Shown here piece after piece: positions 14,001 through 25,678 of a stretch of 64,000 nucleotides of DNA. The notes beneath the pieces are model-generated. The model did not search any database, was not told the origin of the DNA, and was given only the letters and a program-made list of their open reading frames with translations. The position numbers were made by a program, and so were the translations under genes. Origin of the DNA: Nephromyces sp. MM_2019. Taxonomy: Eukaryota > Apicomplexa > Aconoidasida > Nephromycida. The stretch is from positions 1 through 64,000 of the forward strand of contig JADHZB010001758.1 of NCBI GenBank assembly GCA_015657535.1, read 5' to 3'. Each line of letters starts with the position of its first letter. Within the stretch, counting starts at the first letter, position 1.

Positions 14001-17000
14001 AGTTGTATAATTCTGGTTAATTTTTTTATTTACATGCAGTGCGTAATTTTGATGGATTTGCATATCAGAACGGAATGCCACCCCGGAATTGCTACCTAGC
14101 GAATGCTCCAAGTGGTTTTTCCAAGAAATTAAATTATCTCCTTCCTGAGTGTTACTCTCACAGCTGAGTAGTAAATCAGACAAAGTTTCTTTTGTATCCA
14201 CAGCTTCCATGGCTTTTATCGCCCCCCCAATTTGAGGAGCGCGAGTATTCTGAGCGACTTGGACCGGCTTAAGCTCCCTGTCAGCATTTGTCATCCTCAA
14301 AAACCATTGAGTAGTCCCCGCCGAAGCATCCAAGCAGGGATCTGCCGTAGGTAAATCTTCACACCTAGTAGATGATGTATCTGCGTACGCACTATTTTCA
14401 TGACTGATTCCATTAGGATTTTCACTCCTAGAATACTTCACAAAGCATTTAACAGAGTCTTCTGAGCTATATTTTCGCTGCATTATTAGCCTCTTAACGC
14501 TAGGACTGGTACTGGATGAATCGCTGATCGAGGACTTACTGCAGCACGTTCCATCAGAACTTTTATTGGTGAAAACTTGTTTTAATGAATTGTTCGAGTA
14601 TGCAGTGATCAAAACGGGATCCTCTTGTATCGTGCAGTATTTTTTTGTAGCTAGCTCTTTTTTCCTAGGAAGCTTCGAGTGCGAATTTTTATCCTCACCA
14701 CCAAAGCGAATTGGCGTCGCAATATTTTCTTCATGGTCTAAGGAAAGAAAATCGCCTACAGCTGGAGTCTCTGCCACTCCAATGTTAAATCCAGTACAAA
14801 AATTAGAGAAAGTACTAGATTTTGAATTAGAAACACCTGATTGAGTTTCAAGGGAACAGATAGAGGCAAAATTTGCGGCCACCTTATTATCTTGAGCAGG
14901 ATTTGGGGATCTGATATTCATGCAAACCTGCATACAGTAGAATAAGCAACTATGAAGGATATTTACTCTGTGGCCTAAAGAGGCAAGAAGAGAACGTATT
15001 CTTTGATGAAAAAATTAAGAGCAAATACAAACTCAAACGATAAAACACGGGTAATTCCATGGCATGCTACAGCATTGCATCACACTTTAATTCCAATATC
15101 TCCACACTACCCTTCATAAGCAAAATAAATTCTGAGAGAGTCTCGCTTACTGTAGCATCATCAGATATTGATTCTGAGAATTGCTCTGATTTGACGGAAA
15201 ACAAGTCAGAAGCATGAGGAGTTGCACACGAATTTTCAACAATCTCATGCTCTGAAGTACTGAAGATTTTTCTCGAAAGATTTTTCATCGAAATTAATTT
15301 TCTATCAAAGCATTTTAAATTTCTGGATGAGCAACTCGCAGTGTCATCCACCGTAGGAAAAACGCATGCCATCATCTGGGAACTCTCGCCAGAGATAGAA
15401 GATGCTGCGTTGCTATCTGTGCTCTCATCACTATTAGAATCTTCCTTATTGATCGGCTTAAACTCGATGCCAAAATTATCGCTGTACGCGTCACTAAAAT
15501 CAGTCGAATCTTCAATAGAATACCAGCTATCCTGAAAATGCGGGCCAACTGGCTCAACCAGAGGGGTCGAGTAGTTCATGTCTTCAGCTATTTTTGCTGC
15601 ACCAGATAAGGAGCGAGTGCCCTGCACCAGTGTGTCTTCATGAAGCGACATATCACCAAGAGATACATATTTCTGTGCTATATGTTGCTTGCCTTTTTCA
15701 GACCGTAATTTCTCACTGCAATACTGAAAACCTTCTGGTATAGCATCTAAGGCATTCTCCTCTTGCCGTTCCAATACCGGGCTCATTTTTCGGTAAAATG
15801 AGTTAGGAGGCTTTAAAAAGAGATCCTCACAATTATTTATACCTGGAAAAACTCTCCTTAAGTCACTGAGAATAGAAATACTAGAGTTAAGGTCAGAAAT
15901 CACGGAGCAGCTATCTTCACTATGTAGTATCTTCGCTGGCCTAAAAAAATCTACGGAGTCATGACTTTCATAAAACCTGCCATCTCCAGAAAACTCTGAA
16001 GCAGACATCAAGCTGGGCCTTAACCGGTCTTGTACAACTACGAATGCTGGGCCTATGCCGCTAGCCTTATATTCCGTACGGTGGAGTATAGAATTTGGCC
16101 TATTCAGGTAGCTTTCATATGATTGAAACTGACCGCTGAAGTTCAAATCTTTATCAAAGCTTCTGTACATTTTTGAGGCGCAGCTTGACTTACTAAGATT
16201 CGTAAGGGTATTTTGCGAAGAACTTTCTCCTGAACTTCGCGAAGCATTGAGGACGGTAGGAATTTCATAAAACTGCCTCTTTGAAGCTTTTACTAGAAAT
16301 TTATGCTTCCAAAAATCTTCATTGGAAGATGCATACAGCGACGGGCTCTTCTTAAAAGAGCCTGGATGATTGAAAGCAGTCATTGGTGAGGCTGAGAATA
16401 GGCTATCCCGCTTTGCCATAGATGATGACGGGGCGTCATTTCCATCATCTGCTACCTTCACATCCGAATCAACATTGTGATGCATTAAACCAGCCGAAAG
16501 AGTTTCAATAGACCTCTCTGGTTGATCCTTCTTACGCAGAGCTCTAAAATTATTATAACCCTCGTGTGTTGCTCTACCAGTCGCAGGACATAAAATGGCA
16601 TTTGAGGAACTTTCTTGATTATTGCTATACTGTGATAAAAACTCAGAGATACTTTGTTCCTGGAAGTGACAATTATTTTTCACATCCGTCAATATTGAGT
16701 TCATTGTTGACCACCTAGGAATATCCTTCCGATCTACAAACAAACCAGCTCTAAGTGGGGCACTACTAGGATTCCCAGTGCCACAACTATTCTTTGTTAT
16801 AAAATTAAAACTTCCATTAGATGGTGAATAAAAAGATTCTTGCGCATCAATATCACAGCAATGAGCATCTAGGCAATCTTCCTGCTCTGTACTTTCTTTT
16901 TGAGATAGCTCATATAATTTCATTTTAAAGAGGTTCAGATCAAAAAAATTATCATCGTGAGGGCCACAGAATCCCAAGCCCTCCTTTGTATAGATTCCTT

Positions 17001-17169
17001 CCCAAGGGATATGAAGCGCACTCCCAACATCTGAAGCATAACTAGACGATGTAGCGTTACCATCTTCTTCATGCAAGCAGGCTTCACCAAATTTGAACCC
17101 CTTTTGCTTTGTACCAGTGCACTGTCCTACATGCCCATCATCACGAAGAAATTTCCTGGGATTGCTCAT
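8081..17169 (-). CDS. Very large serine-rich protein (about 2,022 residues) with a compact, possibly polo-box-like C-terminal domain
   Basis: Six minus-strand exons keep phase throughout: 17169-15151, 14927-12434, 12262-11645, 9643-9197, 8709-8307 and 8168-8081 (TAA). Donors are GTAAGC, GTAAGC, GTGCGA, GTAAGA and GTCAAG. The start ATG at 17169 (MSNPRKFLRDDGHVG) has a TAG seven codons upstream, although an acceptor-like ATTAG leaves room for an earlier exon. Residues 1 to about 1,860 are low-complexity, rich in Ser, Asn and Asp, and presumably disordered. The last 160 or so residues differ: strands such as MWIHSKYGLVEVTASGEF and ELIFIIENGGQGVRI are followed by a helix (IGRVLKRFAARTSLVAAAYE). 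That strand-strand-helix order, with a Gly-Glu turn, recalls the cryptic polo box of PLK4/SAK. There is no kinase domain, so this is only a structural suggestion. A scaffold role is an inference. Confidence 0.72.
9644..11644 (-). other. 2.0-kb intron of the serine-rich gene
   Basis: Donor GTGCGA at 11644 and acceptor TATTTAG at 9644, both on the minus strand, joining codon phase 1. The interior is AT-rich, with no further exon that I can place. A small exon could still be hidden here because the donor is weak. Confidence 0.5.
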
Positions 17170-20100
17170 AGCCTCAAGCGTTATTCGCTAATCGGTAATT
17201 TATTTATGTCATCATAGTGCTACCAGGATAAAACAGCGAATATCGTAAAGGAGTATATAAAACTATTCATGGTATTAGCCATGGTGGTGGGTTGCGACCT
17301 AGGTAAATATGACAAGCATAAGCGCCTTGTAAAATATCTATCTTGATTGAGCGCATCATGAGGATTACACGAACAGATTCCTACCTGAAATGTCATATTC
17401 TGTGTGCTTTTCCATAAAATAGGACAGTGCAAGAACGAAGTTGCTATACATATGACATAGCAAACATCTGTCTCGTCAGGTATGACTGGGATATAATGAG
17501 CCCTTTGTTTCGCCTAGCCAAGAGTCACGTCCCATTTCTTTCTGAAAGAGCGGCGATGAAATGGAATATTGCCAGCTTAACAATTTGGTTCATCCCTATG
17601 AAGTCCCATATCTTTGAGGCCTATAAATAAGATGAAGAGCTTCTAAGGAGTCGAAATTATCAAAGCAATACAAGTTATCCACAACGGTGATGCTCAGTAA
17701 GTCAACAATGTGAAACTCCAGTTTTTCGCAATTTCTACAAAATTTCAAAGCAAACATCCATTTTTATGGAGTGCACTGCTCATGAATACCCAGGAACTGC
17801 TACGAGAAATAGAGCTAAAGTGAGAATCAGCGTTGAGCTTTAATATGCTTACGAACTGCCATGAACTAAAAAAAAGCAACATAATAATTGCGGGATGATT
17901 GAACAAATGGCGAAAGTAATCACTGCGCTTTTCGCGTTAACAATGAAAGACATGTGAGGACACTGCAGCGGGTTCCAAGCAAGAAGTTAAATGTGCACCA
18001 TGGAAATTCCATGCCACCGCAACAGATCAGATGCTCAAGGTACAGCATATTCAATAGTTGGAAGAAAATTTACCTCATTTTATGCACCGTTGTGCCTCTA
18101 TACAGTGATCCCGAAAAAATTGCAAAGTATCCTGGTAATTACAAGCTTTTGGCCTTGGAAAAGAGCTCAGCTTATTAATCTTTCCCTACGTGGCATCATG
18201 ATCACCTAACAGATCCACTTTCCTTGTATCAATGGCGTAATAATATGGACTAGCAGCTATAGGCAATCATTTTTTTCACCTCAATGGAACCGACTCTTTA
18301 GTTAGTTAAGTTAAATTTAATGAATACATTCAACCTGTGCCTTCATTGAGCAGGTTTCTTCGAGGCACAGGTTAAGTCGCTAAATCAGAGATCAAAATTG
18401 AAGTTATTGAGCATCAATAAAAGTTTTAGAGTCTGAGGACTACAGGCATGCAGGAGGTAAATTTAAGCACATTGCGAATACGCCGTGTATAAACTTGTTG
18501 GAATATCGGAGGTGATATCGTGATGTTTTCTTCAGGTGCCTCACATACAGTGTATTACTGCGAATATAGGGTGGCAGGTTACAGCCATTAATGCTAGAGT
18601 ATGCAAGTTCTGCTGCATTTGAATACGAGCCATATTGACAATATTTCATGCTAATAAGCGTGTCTGATGGCTCAGACTACATGAACCCAGGTTTTACGGG
18701 GTACTCCTAGCAGCATGTAGATTCAGAGCTAGCCAGAAACTACAGCGTTTTTGTTAGCTCACGGTACAGCATTTCATCAACTTTGTTGACCAGGTTACTA
18801 AGCCCGAAATCAACCCAATAAGACACCAGAACATTACGGGTTGGAATGCACCAGCTTGGAGGCGCGCGCTATATCACGTTTTAAGCGGCGGCCGTTTAGC
18901 TTTAGGTTTTTTGTGAATTGCACTATGGAAATAATGAGCCATAAACCGGAGAGTTACCCACTCTTAAATTTGGGACGAGATTTAAATCGCTAAAAAATTT
19001 AGGGCTGGACTTTCAGCAATATAGCTGTAATAAGCGCGTTTTTGGTTTTTTTTATCATAAAAACGTTGTTACAAAGAGACTGGTATGGAAACGTTCTTAG
19101 TAATCGTGCTTGATGCTAACCGATGCAATATATACGCTAGCTTGAATTACGAGCAATGTAGACCATAGCGGTTGGGCAGCAGGAACTGCATTCGAAAAAG
19201 AAAAGCTGCTACGAAAAATTATTACCCTTTACTTCCTGCTATAAAATTGCAGTTTCAGCAAACCTCACGAGATTGAATACTGACTCCCATATTGGTTTGA
19301 CGGTAATTTTAGATCTCATGGATTTTATAACTGCATAAATATTGCCCATGTCAACTGTCAGATTATAGCCTCTGTGACAAGCACAAAGTTATTTGATCTT
19401 GATGGAAGAGAAAAAATAGCTCCTCTGATTCAATGGCTCCGATGGAGCCCGATTAACAAGCTACATAAATATGCTTATGATCCATCAACTCACACTCTTA
19501 TTGAATAGCTGAAATTAGAAAGTCCAAGCAACTCTTAGTGCCAATAAAAAGGAAAGATGCTTCAATGAAAGGTATCCCCAAGAGCAACTCTAGGGAATAT
19601 TCTCGTTGACCGCCTCCAATGCCTGACTACAAAAATTTAAGGCTTGTTTAATACGTCAGTAGAAAGTACATAACTAAGTTATGCATACTCTAGTGCAATG
19701 CATACTGGTAGATAAAGGGTACCTTGCTAGTTTATCATCTTTTTAAAACGTCTAGACCATAATAATGTTAGCACAGGCGATGCCGTTATTGGTATATCAT
19801 TTGAACAGATTGAATACGATCTGCAGTTACGCGCTATAAAGCTGTATACCAACTCTCAGGGAAAATCAAGTCTTTAGCGAACATAATGCGTAAACGTGGC
19901 TTACCCATTTTTTATACTTTATCAAGCAGTGATTGAATACCTTCTTGAATAAAATGCTTAACAAATGCAAAAAATATTAACCCCGGTGAAGGTATTTATT
20001 AGGGAACAGTGAAGGTCACAAGATGCAGCTATGCACATATGGTCGAAAACTTGGGGGATCATAATGGAAAGGAAGCAAAATTAGTAGTTTTAGGGGGCTA

Positions 20101-23100
20101 AAATGCAGAAGCTTGAATTACTAGTGTCTTATGAAATTGTTTCAGAAACTATTTTTCATGAGTATTGTACAGCACGTATAACTCCGGAACTACATTAAAG
20201 GGCTTGGTTATTTTAAAGAAATTATAGGGATTATTTGCGGCCTCTTAAATTGGAGATATAGCATTATATGCCGATTCCCATGGGAGCCACAAATAGTAGC
20301 CAACAAGTCTTAGCTTCTGCTTAAATCTATCTCAAAGTAGCCGATACCTTTTAAGAGAATACTTTAGCTCAAAATCACAAAGTGAAAATACAGAAACTAC
20401 TGGGTAACACTCGTGTTTTGGGCTCTCTAGCAGGCAATAAGGGATAACACACTTACGCTATGTTTGTGTTCGCACATACCCTTGTAAGTTTGCTTACAGA
20501 TTTGTACTTAGTGGGTTTATTATTTTATTAATGTACCTAGAATATTGAGAACTAGCATACTTCGCGCTCAAAAGAGATAAATCTGTAAGAATGCAGTAGC
20601 GGCAACGCTTCCCTTTTAATTCCATTTCGATTATTCTCATCAGAAGCTTGCAAACAGCTTTGCATCGTAAAGTGACCGCTGACCACGAGAGCTTAATATA
20701 TGCTAAGGCCTCTTGGGGTTGCAACTTAGTGGCACGTCTAACCGCCTAAAGTGAGACCTCCGTCGCACATGTAACCCCCTTTTGGTCAAATTGTAAGCTA
20801 ACGCTAATATTATTAACGGCTTGAACATGAAGCCTCGCCAAAGGAGGGATTTTACCTGTTTGAAAAAGAATTAATGGCTAAAAATTGAAGTAAATGTTTC
20901 TGCTTTATAGGATGTTTTAGTGAAGATATCTTCAATGTATGCAACGCCAAGCAGCAGGTGAAACTCCATCCTTTCAATTTTGTGAGGGAGGTGAAATATC
21001 ATCTTTGCGTCTTGTGATTACTGCACGTGGGACAGCACTAAGGTAAGCTCTTTTATAGCAGTATGTTACGCGTAATTTTTTGCGCATACGGTGAAACTCA
21101 TGCTGACCCCTTAGGCTTCCAGAGTAGTAGAAATGACTTTGCCTAGGGATCATTTTACGAAGGTAGTAGCATTACGCCTTTTCTGCCGATACCTAACATA
21201 ATGAGCTGCCACGTGGGTGCGGTCAGCCAAAGCTTAAGCAAATATCCAGAGATTCTTCGTGAATATAGGTATCTTCATCAATCTTCCAGACTAGTTTGCT
21301 TGTAGGTAGGCTAGCTGCTTATAGCCACAGCCACGCAATAAAGGGAGCATATGGCTGGCTTCTATTGCCATTTACGTCGCCATACGTTCATTCATCTGCC
21401 TGCGCAATTAGGAGCTGTATTCTTAGAAAGCTCAATATGCATTTGGTCATCGAAGAGTCTTCCTATAGGTAATATCAAAATAAGCTAGTGTTATTTGTGC
21501 CGTGTGACTTGTTAGGTGTTTGGTTAGTTTTTCATCGGGTCGGATTTGCAACTATTCGCTACTGCTGTCATGATTTAGGATATAATGTAGGCTTAACAGA
21601 ATCTGACAGAGAGCAATCTTCTACGGACCTCGTAACTATTCAAGCAGGAAAATCTTCACTGTTTCCCGTAATTAGTTGTCGAGTAAGAAGTAAGGGCACC
21701 TTCATATACTGCAACGTAATTATTAGCTTCCACGTGATACCAAATGCTCATCTAGCTTGCAGACGTTCCCAACTTTACTAGGAGCACCGAAAATATCGGC
21801 ATACTCGTCATATCAAAGCACATAAGCTGCACGAAACGGCCATCATCATATCTGCAGGTCTGCCGGGGAAAGTGCTATACTCCACTAGTATAATAGCTGC
21901 TGTAGTTTATCAGCTAAGGAGTATTCTAAATCACTGAGATAACTCATTATAGCCACGAAATGATATTATTAATCATTTTGAATAATATACTCCGAAGTTT
22001 TAACTTAAGAGGCGCTCGTTACATAAGCTTGCTTCGCAAATAAACTTTAGGTAAAATTGTATTTGTCAAGACTCAGAGCTGGCTCAACAAAGGGCACTCT
22101 TGTAGTAATTTTCTGACAGTTTTAGGCGCTCAATGGAACATATAAAATCTTCAAAAAAAAGCAAGGAATATTTTTGGCTATGGAGAGCTATGCAAGCGAC
22201 CCCTACTTATAGTAGCAATATGTCCTTGAATCGGGGTAAGTAGCTAAAATGCGCCGAATTTTTATCCTGGCATACCAGACTACCTTATTTCAGCCATCAA
22301 TAGTTTCTTAGGAATTCCTTAATGGCTGAAGTTAGCCGTGTTCGTCGATATCCTTAATTTATTTTTGCAGCGAAAATGTTATTTCAACGAGGTGCGGACA
22401 TGTTTTTACCGTTAAAAGTGTGTGTTGTTCTAAAAGTCTAGAAAATTAAATCTCTAGGTTTATACAGGAATCCTCTTACATCTCAAGATGGGTGCTTTAC
22501 ACTTGGAGAATGGGGAATTAGTCACTGACAAGCAGATGCCAGAGTCCCATAATCATAGAAGAAGCAAATATTCTTCATGCCTTTATTATGGAGAAGGTAC
22601 CCATTTGCGAAGTACAAGCCGTAATTTAAACAACTGTGAATTTCATGGCGAAGTTACAATGCTTACCCGCTACCTTGAGTTTCACTGAACAGATGCGAAA
22701 TCTCGAAAAACGCGAAAGCTTTAAAGGTGTGAAAAGATATTGGAGCGTGCTAAAAGGATGCGATTCTAACTGTCACCTAGATGATGGAGTGGTCTCTGGA
22801 TCGGTTTTTTCTTATCTTATAATTAGCGAATAAAGAAGGAGCTTCATATTTTAAGGGTATCCATTTTAGTTAGTCTCTGTTGATAAACCTGAAAGAAGCA
22901 CGAACAACAAATTTGGAAACAAATAAGGGCTCGAGGAATGACAGTTATAAGGATTCTTTTGTTCTTTGTTGCTCCAAATTATTTGAAATTGATAAGTAGC
23001 CAAGACGTGGCAGGGGTACACTATCCGCGAGATACAATCACTTTTGACACGCACACCATTGGAAATCATTTTTTTTTTAATTTTGTTCTCAAAAGATCGC

Positions 23101-23371
23101 ATTCAAGGCTTGTGTTAATAATATTGGGCATTGATTTACTTATATACTCACTTGTGGCAAATTTCTTCGATGTTTATAGGGTCTCCTTGGATTGACAGCT
23201 TTCTGCAATCGCATAGTGCACAAATAAAAGCAAGGGAATGGTTAAGGCAATAAAACAGATTTTTATATAAATTTTCCTGGTTTCTAGCGCGTAACAAAAA
23301 TTTGTAGTGAACTCATGAGGGATAACTTGATCTCACAGTATACCAAGTAGACATAGACAGTAAAATTTGTT
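17170..23371. other. 6.2-kb gene-poor region, more GC-rich than flanking introns
   Basis: No chain of exons could be built on either strand. The longest open frame (21488-21781, plus) has no recognisable domain. Frames at 22488-22688, 22636-22833 and 22938-23195 are short and unsupported. The strand skew seen in gene introns is absent, and the composition resembles the region at 51-57 kb that carries retroelement remnants. A perfect 11-bp inverted repeat lies at 18332-18373. Confidence 0.45.
18332..18373. repeat. Perfect 11-bp inverted repeat (hairpin)
   Basis: AACCTGTGCCT at 18332-18342 is exactly reverse-complemented by AGGCACAGGTT at 18363-18373, separated by 20 bases. The stem would be about 50% GC in a much more AT-rich setting. 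It could be a structured RNA, a cruciform, or an end of a small dead element. Confidence 0.6.
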
Positions 23372-25678
23372 TTATTCACTACATTTGATATTTCGTTTGG
23401 TGCTGCAAAAAACAGCAGAAACAAAATCTAGTATGAGGAAATACTTGAAAGAGCGATCAATCTCATCGTCTGTAAGTGGTTCCCCGAGAATTCGCAGAAT
23501 ATTTCGCAGCTGCTTCAAAGAGGTCACACCAGTTTCCTAAACAGAGCAAAGCGTAGGTTTCATAGGCTCGCACTAGGTTAAGCTTAAAGTTTACCCTCGT
23601 AGAAGTGTTAAAATAATTATATTTCACCCGAAATTACTGGCTATATGCACCTCGTTGAAGCAAAAAAGTTTGCTTAAGCCAGAGAAAAAGCTAGTCAAAA
23701 ACTGTGATTGTCAGTTACTCTTTTTGCTTCATTTTTGATGTGTTAATGGATTACCACTTGGTTTATTATGAATCCTTAAAAGCCTCTAAGAAAAGCGCTT
23801 CAAAAATTTAACTTTCATGTTCATTTCATGTACAACTTTTAGCGATTTTTCATGGCGTTGAGTGCTTGAGCTTGTTGAATAAAATGTAACTGTGCCTCGT
23901 TCTATCACTTATTTTCAAGCCACGGAGTAAGAACCCTTTTCTGCTGATTCTTTGCTCTTTTAGTAGAGCCAGTAATAACTCAGGTCATGCAAAGTCTCCC
24001 AGAAAATTTTTTCAACGCATAGTTACAGCAAAAAACGGTTTTTCGTGTATTCGCCTCTGCTATTGAACTGCTCAAGTCACACGGTACTTCAATGCTCCGC
24101 CAAGGCTTTCGTAAAAAATACCCGAAAAAAATGAAAGTAACATTGGATCAAAATGTCCCCGTAAAACTATTTTGCTTTATCACTTTGTCGGCTCACCCCT
24201 AAGTCGAAACCCTTTATGGCGCCAATCATGTCCTCTACTCTTTCCTCTGGATGAGTGCAACGAGCTAAGAAGTCCTGGAAATCTGCGTAGGTAATGTTGG
24301 TTCCTTTTTCTTGCTTCAACTTCTGTACATCTTCTTGCGACGGTGCTAGGCCCTATACACAGTAAAGTTACTTGTAATACGGTCTTAGGCAGCCATAAAA
24401 AACTAGGGAAGGGCCTTCTTTACAGGCGTTTTGAAGAACAATAATTGCGTTACTGCGAGTTGCTAGAAGTATTTTCTCCGTAGTCACCAAAATTTACGGT
24501 GCAAAGCATACCCACGCTTGTTATATCCAAATTAAAACGGCATAACTCTGTCAAGAGCTTCCCAGTATATCAAATTTATCCAAAGAGTTATGTATGCGCG
24601 GAAGTATGCAGATGAGTTATTTTAAATAAGTAATAAGAGGCGCTTAGTTTTATTCATCTATTTCTCCATAAATAATAATCGACTATTAATGCTTTACTTA
24701 TGAGGAAGCGGCCTTTGCAAAAAGCTGGCAACAACCTGGAAATCTACGAAAATCTACTTTTTTAAATGAGGACCATATGAATAAAACTTGCTTACCAGCT
24801 TGCGGGCCAGAATTGCTGCATCCTCTGGACCAGCGTAGCCTCCGGTCTGATTAAGTAATACGAAACCAAGCAAGTGAAGATATTATGATATACGAATTGA
24901 CAGCAAACCTTAACAGGCCAATAAGTAGCATAACTTAATGAATAGACAAATTCGAGGCAAACTAAATTCTCTGTTACATTCAATATTTTTTAAACCAAAA
25001 GTTTGGTACATAGAAGTTTTCTTACCGCAATTTCCTCGAAATTTTTCTTCATGTCATCTTGCTCGACCTACAAAAAACAGTGTGGTGCTGCTATTTTTTT
25101 CTCAGAGGAGATAATTCAAATTTGATGTTCCTACCAATTTCAGGAAGTTTCAATCATTTTTGCTTAAAATAACGCTCTAATAGTATCCTTAGCCTTAAGT
25201 TTTATTTAAAAAAGTGAACTTGTATTCTCAAAGCACGACATTTTCCTTCCTATATTACTATCCTCCAGGTATAGTGATACCATTAACTTTGATAAGCACT
25301 GCTTAAAACAAAAAGCTGGCCCGTAGTAACTGAAGCAAAGTTAATGACGGCTTTTAGCCTCCTCACATAAAAATACACGATATTTTTCGGTTTAAAACTT
25401 AAGCGATGCTGCATGGCATATGGCACTGAGCACAGTTTAGTCACACAATAGCAACTGCAAACCATTTCTGCTAAAGCTTCTTTCATGTCGCTTTCTGAAA
25501 TTTGGGTATTCAGCCCCTCTTTTAAGTCCTCGTCATCCTCGTAAACAGGTTCTGGCCTCCATTCGAAACCGGGCATCCACATCATATAATTTAATTCAGT
25601 GTCACATGGGCCAAGAGCATCCGCTGGATACGGCAGCTGATGGTAAAAGCTAGGTAAATACAGCTCTAGTTTCCCCAT
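23372..25678 (-). CDS. MTIP: Myosin A tail domain interacting protein / myosin light chain 1 (glideosome)
   Basis: Exons on the minus strand: 25678-25463, 25067-25026, 24846-24796, 24352-24197 and 23536 to about 23375, all internal junctions phase 0. The first exon (from MGKLELYLPSF) contains LGPCDTELNY then MPGFEWRPEP, which parallels the LGP.D.ELNY...PGFE.EPEP signature of Plasmodium and Toxoplasma MTIP/MLC1. A calmodulin-like body follows: GLAPSQEDVQKL, ITYADFQDFLARCTHPEERV, then TGVTSLKQLRNILRILGEPL. The length of about 195-209 residues fits the family (204 in P. falciparum). MTIP binds the tail of myosin A and holds it in the inner membrane complex for gliding and invasion. The EF loops lack most calcium ligands, as is usual in the family. 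The final segment departs from the usual IDYKLFC-like ending, so the 3' terminus is uncertain: it is either read through to TAA at 23372 or spliced with a 42-base intron. Confidence 0.85.

Noticed and set aside
11758..14844. Plus-strand ORFs of 64-134 codons (for example 11758-12162 and 14566-14844)
   Set aside because: These are antisense shadows of the two large exons of the serine-rich gene.
21100..21320. Minus-strand IDED...ESLDI stretch resembling the YxDD box of a reverse transcriptase
   Set aside because: The second catalytic aspartate is not in place, frames are broken, and no other pol motif was found at the right distance.
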